Of a stretch of DNA of 64,000 bases, positions 60,467 through 64,000 are shown in pieces. How positions within the stretch are numbered: position 1 is the first letter of the stretch; every line of letters starts with the position of its first letter. The notes beneath the pieces are model-generated. The model saw nothing but the letters and a program-made list of their open reading frames with translations, was not told the DNA's origin and ran no database searches. A program made the translations under genes and the position numbers. This DNA comes from an uncultured SAR86 cluster bacterium (GTDB taxonomy: Bacteria; Pseudomonadota; Gammaproteobacteria; Magnimaribacterales; D2472): positions 1 to 64,000 of the forward strand of contig CABXJR010000002.1 of assembly GCA_902512655.1 (NCBI GenBank). The letters run 5' to 3'.

Positions 60467-61464
60467 TAAATTTTAATCATTGCGCTATAAAAATTTTCTA
60501 CCCACGCATTAAGATCTTCAGAGGACATCCATTCATTATTTGATTCACTAGAATATATAAAATCTTCTGAAACCTTTGCACCATCCTTTATTCTACTTGG
60601 ATCATCTCCCCATCCATGGATTGGTGGGAGTATTTTAAAATAACCATCATACTCATATGTATAAGGGGCATCCTCAAAACCAATCATTTGCTCATGCAAC
60701 TTTTCTCCAGGACGAATGCCTATAATTTCAATTTTTGCTTCTGGGGCAATCGTTCTAGCTATATCCTCCACCTTCATCGATGGAATCTTTTTAACATAAA
60801 TTTCACCGCCCACCATATCTTCAAAAGCTGTCCATACTAATTCCACTCCTTGATCAAGTGTAATCATAAACCTTGTCATTCTTGTATCAGTGATGGTTAA
60901 TGTTCCTACTTCTTTTTGTTGCAAAAAAAATGGTATTACCGATCCTCGAGAGCCTAATACATTTCCATAACGAACAACTGCAAACTTTGTACCAGCTTCA
61001 CCCGAATATGAATTTGCTGCAACAAAAACTTTATCAGAGGCTAGCTTCGTTGCTCCATAAAGATTTATTGGGCTGGATGCCTTGTCCGTACTTAATGCCA
61101 CACATCTCTTAACCTTTTTATCTATGCATGCCTCTATAAGATTCATAGCACCAATTACATTAGTTTTAATGCATTCATGAGGGTTGTATTCTGCGGTTGG
61201 AACTATCTTTGTTGCTGCAGCATGGACAACATAATCAACGCCATCTAAAGCTCTGTAGAGTCTATCTTTATCTCTTACATCTCCTATAAAAAATCTTACT
61301 CTGGAGTCATTAACATAAGTTTTAGCCATCTGCCATTGCTTCATTTCGTCTCGTGAGAAAATGATTACCTTTTTAGGATTAAACTGCTTCAAAATCATGG
61401 GTATAAATACATGACCAAACGAACCAGTGCCACCTGTTACTAAAATTGTTGAATTATTGAACAA
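60466..61464 (-). CDS. pseB: UDP-N-acetylglucosamine 4,6-dehydratase (inverting; PseB-like)
   Basis: ILVTGGTGSFGHVFIPMIL, FSRDEMKQWQMA, HAAATKIVPTAEYNPHECIKTNVIGA, LSTDKASSPINLYGATKLASDK. Confidence 0.95.
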   Translation of the reverse strand: MFNNSTILVTGGTGSFGHVFIPMILKQFNPKKVIIFSRDEMKQWQMAKTYVNDSRVRFFIGDVRDKDRLYRALDGVDYVVHAAATKIVPTAEYNPHECIKTNVIGAMNLIEACIDKKVKRCVALSTDKASSPINLYGATKLASDKVFVAANSYSGEAGTKFAVVRYGNVLGSRGSVIPFFLQQKEVGTLTITDTRMTRFMITLDQGVELVWTAFEDMVGGEIYVKKIPSMKVEDIARTIAPEAKIEIIGIRPGEKLHEQMIGFEDAPYTYEYDGYFKILPPIHGWGDDPSRIKDGAKVSEDFIYSSESNNEWMSSEDLNAWVENFYSAMIKI

Positions 61465-61549
61465 TCTATTGCCTCATTTAAAAATTGTAGTGTATTTTAC
61501 CATCTAACTCTCTAGAAACGAATATAGATCATTTGAAAGAGAATATAAT

Positions 61550-62101
61550 TTAACTTTTATTATCTGAAACTAAAAATGATTGAATTGAATAAGTCAGACC
61601 CGTCTTCAAAGTTACTATCATTGCGGTTAGTAAAAAGAAGTCTGATAAAAATAATAAAAAAGAATTATTAATTAGTAATGCCAAAATATACCCACCGAGC
61701 GCAAATAATTGGATGGATGTCTTGATTTTAGCAAGGAAAGTTACATCAGTTGCTTTTGTGTTGTTGTTTCTCGCATTGAGATCTCTTAACGCAGCAACCC
61801 AAAATTCACGTGTAAGCATTATTGCTCCAACAAAACCTATATATATACTCTCTAAAGTAATGGTAAGCGCTATCAGAATAAACAGAATTAATATCTTATC
61901 TGCAATCGGATCCATCACAGCGCCGATTGCTGAGGTTAGATTAAATTTTCTTGCAAGAAAGCCATCCCAATAATCAGAAATACTAGCAAGAAAAAAAAGA
62001 AATAACGCCCAACCATAAAAGTCATACAAGGTAATTAGTAAAAAAATAATTGGGGAAATTAAAATTCTGAAATATGTTAGTGATTGAATGAAGTAATTCA
62101 T
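61550..62101 (-). CDS. pgsA: CDP-diacylglycerol--glycerol-3-phosphate 3-phosphatidyltransferase
   Basis: CDP-alcohol phosphatidyltransferase motif ISDYWDGFLARKFNLTSAIGAVMDPIADK; next to uvrC. Confidence 0.9.
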   Translation of the reverse strand: MNYFIQSLTYFRILISPIIFLLITLYDFYGWALFLFFLASISDYWDGFLARKFNLTSAIGAVMDPIADKILILFILIALTITLESIYIGFVGAIMLTREFWVAALRDLNARNNNTKATDVTFLAKIKTSIQLFALGGYILALLINNSFLLFLSDFFLLTAMIVTLKTGLTYSIQSFLVSDNKS

Positions 62102-63882
62102 GATCTATAAAATGTATTTATTTCTTCTGCTAGTTTAATACTTATTCCCGAAACCTTACATAGATTATCTATTGAAGCTGCTTTAATTAATTGAATAGAT
62201 TTAAAATGATTCATTAAATCTTTTTTCTTCTTTGGTCCAAGACCTTTTATATTATCAAGAGATGATTTCTTTATAGACTTATTTTTTTTCTTCCTATTGC
62301 TTGTAATAGCAAATCTATGAGATTCATCTCGGACTTGTTGAAGAAGTACAAACCCTGGGCTATCTTTCAAAATTTCTAATATGCCGTCTTTGGATATAAT
62401 AGTTTCTGTTGACCTAACTCTTTTAGAGCCCTTTACAATACTAAGTATAATTGGTGTCTTTTTAAGCATCATACAAAAAGTATTTAGCGCTGCTTCAAGC
62501 TGCAGCTTCCCTCCATCAATAAGAACAATATCTGGTAATGGAGTGACGTTAGCTTTATTAATTCTTCTTTCAAGAACATGCTTGATTGAACCTATATCAT
62601 TTCCAGATAATTCCTTTGGTATGTTGTAGAGCCTATATTTTGTTTTTTCCGGTCCATTAGACGAAAACCTTACAGACGAAGCAACTGCATTCTGGCCGCT
62701 ATGATGACTTACATCGAAACCTTCTATTGTTAAGTTTTGTCTGGCAATACCCAAACTAGAAATCAGATCTTTTATAGCAAATGAGTATTTAGTAGAGTGA
62801 TTTACTTTATTGTCAATAGCTTGATTTGCATTTAATTTCCCTAATTTTGCAATTTTTCTTGTATTTAAATTAACACTTGTAGAAATAAAAATTTGTTTTC
62901 CAAATTTCAGCCTTACAGCTTCTTTGATTAATACCAGATTATTAGGCTTAATATTTAAAATAATTTTTTTAGGCAAAGAGAAGCTATTCTGGTAGAAAGA
63001 AAATATTAAACTTTGAAAGAGGCTATCAATATCTTGCAATTGATTTCCTTTTAGGCAATGAGTTTTAGTTCCTCTGATCTTTCCATCCCTGACTGACAGT
63101 ATGCAGATTCCTGTTCTATCAAGCTTAGTGACGCAGGTAAAAAAATCAATGCTGATTAAAGAGTTATTAATTGATTGCTCTTGATATAAAAGATCTAAAC
63201 TTCTAATTCTTTTTTTTATATCATTAGCTTTTTCAAATTCTTGTTGTTCTGCAAGCTTATGCATCTGAGAAGTCATCAAGGACTTAGTTTTTTTTCCTGA
63301 TGAAGATAGGTAATGTTGTGAAGATACAATATCAGATTGATAGCTAATCTCAGAAATTAAATTTACGCACGGAGCAGAACATCGTTGCATTTGATGCTCA
63401 ATACATGGTCTAGATCTTTTACTGAAGGTTGTATCACTGCAATTTCGAATTTGATAAATCTTCTGTAAATCTTTAATGGTTAATTTTACAGCTTGAACAC
63501 TTATAAAAGGACCAAAAAAATTCTTTGAAATAGCGTGTTTTGATCTCTTCATACTAATACTTGGATATTTATGCTCCATTGAAAAATGCACATATGGATA
63601 TGATTTATCGTCCCTTAAAAGTATATTAAATCTAGGCAAATTCTCTTTGATCAAAGATTGCTCTAAGAGGAGAGCTTCCGCCTCAGTGGTTGTGGAGAAA
63701 GTTTCAATCTGATCTGTAAGGATTTTAATTTGTTGTGTTTTTCTATCCTTAAAAGATTTGCCAAAATATGAGGATACTCTTTTCTTTAAATTCTTTGCCT
63801 TACCAATATATATGATCTTATTTTTAGAAAAAAACTTATATATTCCAGGCGTATTGGGAACTTGCTTTAGATCTAAGGACAT
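62098..63882 (-). CDS. uvrC: Excinuclease ABC subunit C
   Basis: PGIYKFFSKNKIIYIGKAKNLKKRVSSYF GIY-YIG, EGFDVSHHSGQNAVASSV, C-terminal HhH. Confidence 0.96.
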   Translation of the reverse strand: MSLDLKQVPNTPGIYKFFSKNKIIYIGKAKNLKKRVSSYFGKSFKDRKTQQIKILTDQIETFSTTTEAEALLLEQSLIKENLPRFNILLRDDKSYPYVHFSMEHKYPSISMKRSKHAISKNFFGPFISVQAVKLTIKDLQKIYQIRNCSDTTFSKRSRPCIEHQMQRCSAPCVNLISEISYQSDIVSSQHYLSSSGKKTKSLMTSQMHKLAEQQEFEKANDIKKRIRSLDLLYQEQSINNSLISIDFFTCVTKLDRTGICILSVRDGKIRGTKTHCLKGNQLQDIDSLFQSLIFSFYQNSFSLPKKIILNIKPNNLVLIKEAVRLKFGKQIFISTSVNLNTRKIAKLGKLNANQAIDNKVNHSTKYSFAIKDLISSLGIARQNLTIEGFDVSHHSGQNAVASSVRFSSNGPEKTKYRLYNIPKELSGNDIGSIKHVLERRINKANVTPLPDIVLIDGGKLQLEAALNTFCMMLKKTPIILSIVKGSKRVRSTETIISKDGILEILKDSPGFVLLQQVRDESHRFAITSNRKKKNKSIKKSSLDNIKGLGPKKKKDLMNHFKSIQLIKAASIDNLCKVSGISIKLAEEINTFYRS

Positions 63883-64000
63883 TAACTAAGGAATTTCTTT
63901 GCAATAACTTTGCCGGCAGCAACTCCATATTGATCAAAAGGATTAATTTCTAACATGCATGCAGTTATATAAACCCGATGTTCCCAAGTTGCTAGTAAGA
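63882..64000 (-). CDS. pgi: Glucose-6-phosphate isomerase, C-terminal fragment, runs off window edge
   Basis: Reverse-complement translation ends ...LLATWEHRVYITACMLEINPFDQYGVAAGKVIAKKFLS*, matching the Pgi C-terminal pattern (INPFDQ.GV..GK); not in ORF track. Confidence 0.85.
   Translation of the reverse strand, partial: LLATWEHRVYITACMLEINPFDQYGVAAGKVIAKKFLS

Noticed and set aside
61465-61549. JUMPstart/ops element upstream of the island
   Set aside because: No GGCGGTAG-type ops core visible in the short pgsA-pseB gap
1-64000. CRISPR array, prophage, transposase, toxin-antitoxin or restriction system
   Set aside because: No regularly spaced repeats, no phage structural or transposase motifs, and no known defence-gene signatures seen on either strand

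Overview
The window is a low-GC, gene-dense bacterial chromosome segment. Gene content (TonB receptor, DUF3604 protein, type-B esterases, HsaA-like flavoenzyme) suggests a marine, SAR86-like gammaproteobacterium; this is an inference only. Left part (0-28 kb): a purine locus (partial guaA, a purine-type phosphoribosyltransferase, a TonB-dependent receptor, an NCS2 permease, guaB), then phhB, fumC, a class II aldolase, an aldehyde dehydrogenase, photolyase, an inositol-monophosphatase-like gene, a PQQ-type dehydrogenase, a WecA/MraY-family transferase, TerB-like, DUF3604, two type-B carboxylesterases, an HsaA-like flavoenzyme, SDR, aceF, aceE, an LLM oxidoreductase and tRNA-Pro(GGG). Four genes between about 7.5 and 13.1 kb are interrupted by five homopolymer frameshifts. 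Right part (28.4-61.5 kb): a large surface-polysaccharide island almost entirely on the minus strand. It encodes GfcA/YjbE-like, YjbF and YjbH proteins, a Wza-like exporter, an EpsG/Wzy-like polymerase, a short Wzz, a PglK/MsbA-type ABC flippase, many glycosyltransferases, and sugar pathways consistent with GDP-colitose (Gmd plus a His-for-Lys ColD-like enzyme plus a ColC/Fcl-like enzyme), UDP-GalNAcA (TviB/TviC-like) and a PseB/PseC-started CMP-sugar branch with unusual gene fusions. The island is followed by pgsA, uvrC and a partial pgi. No CRISPR, prophage or transposase was seen. The most interesting material is the hybrid glycan island with its fusion enzymes and the WecA homolog with a large insertion.
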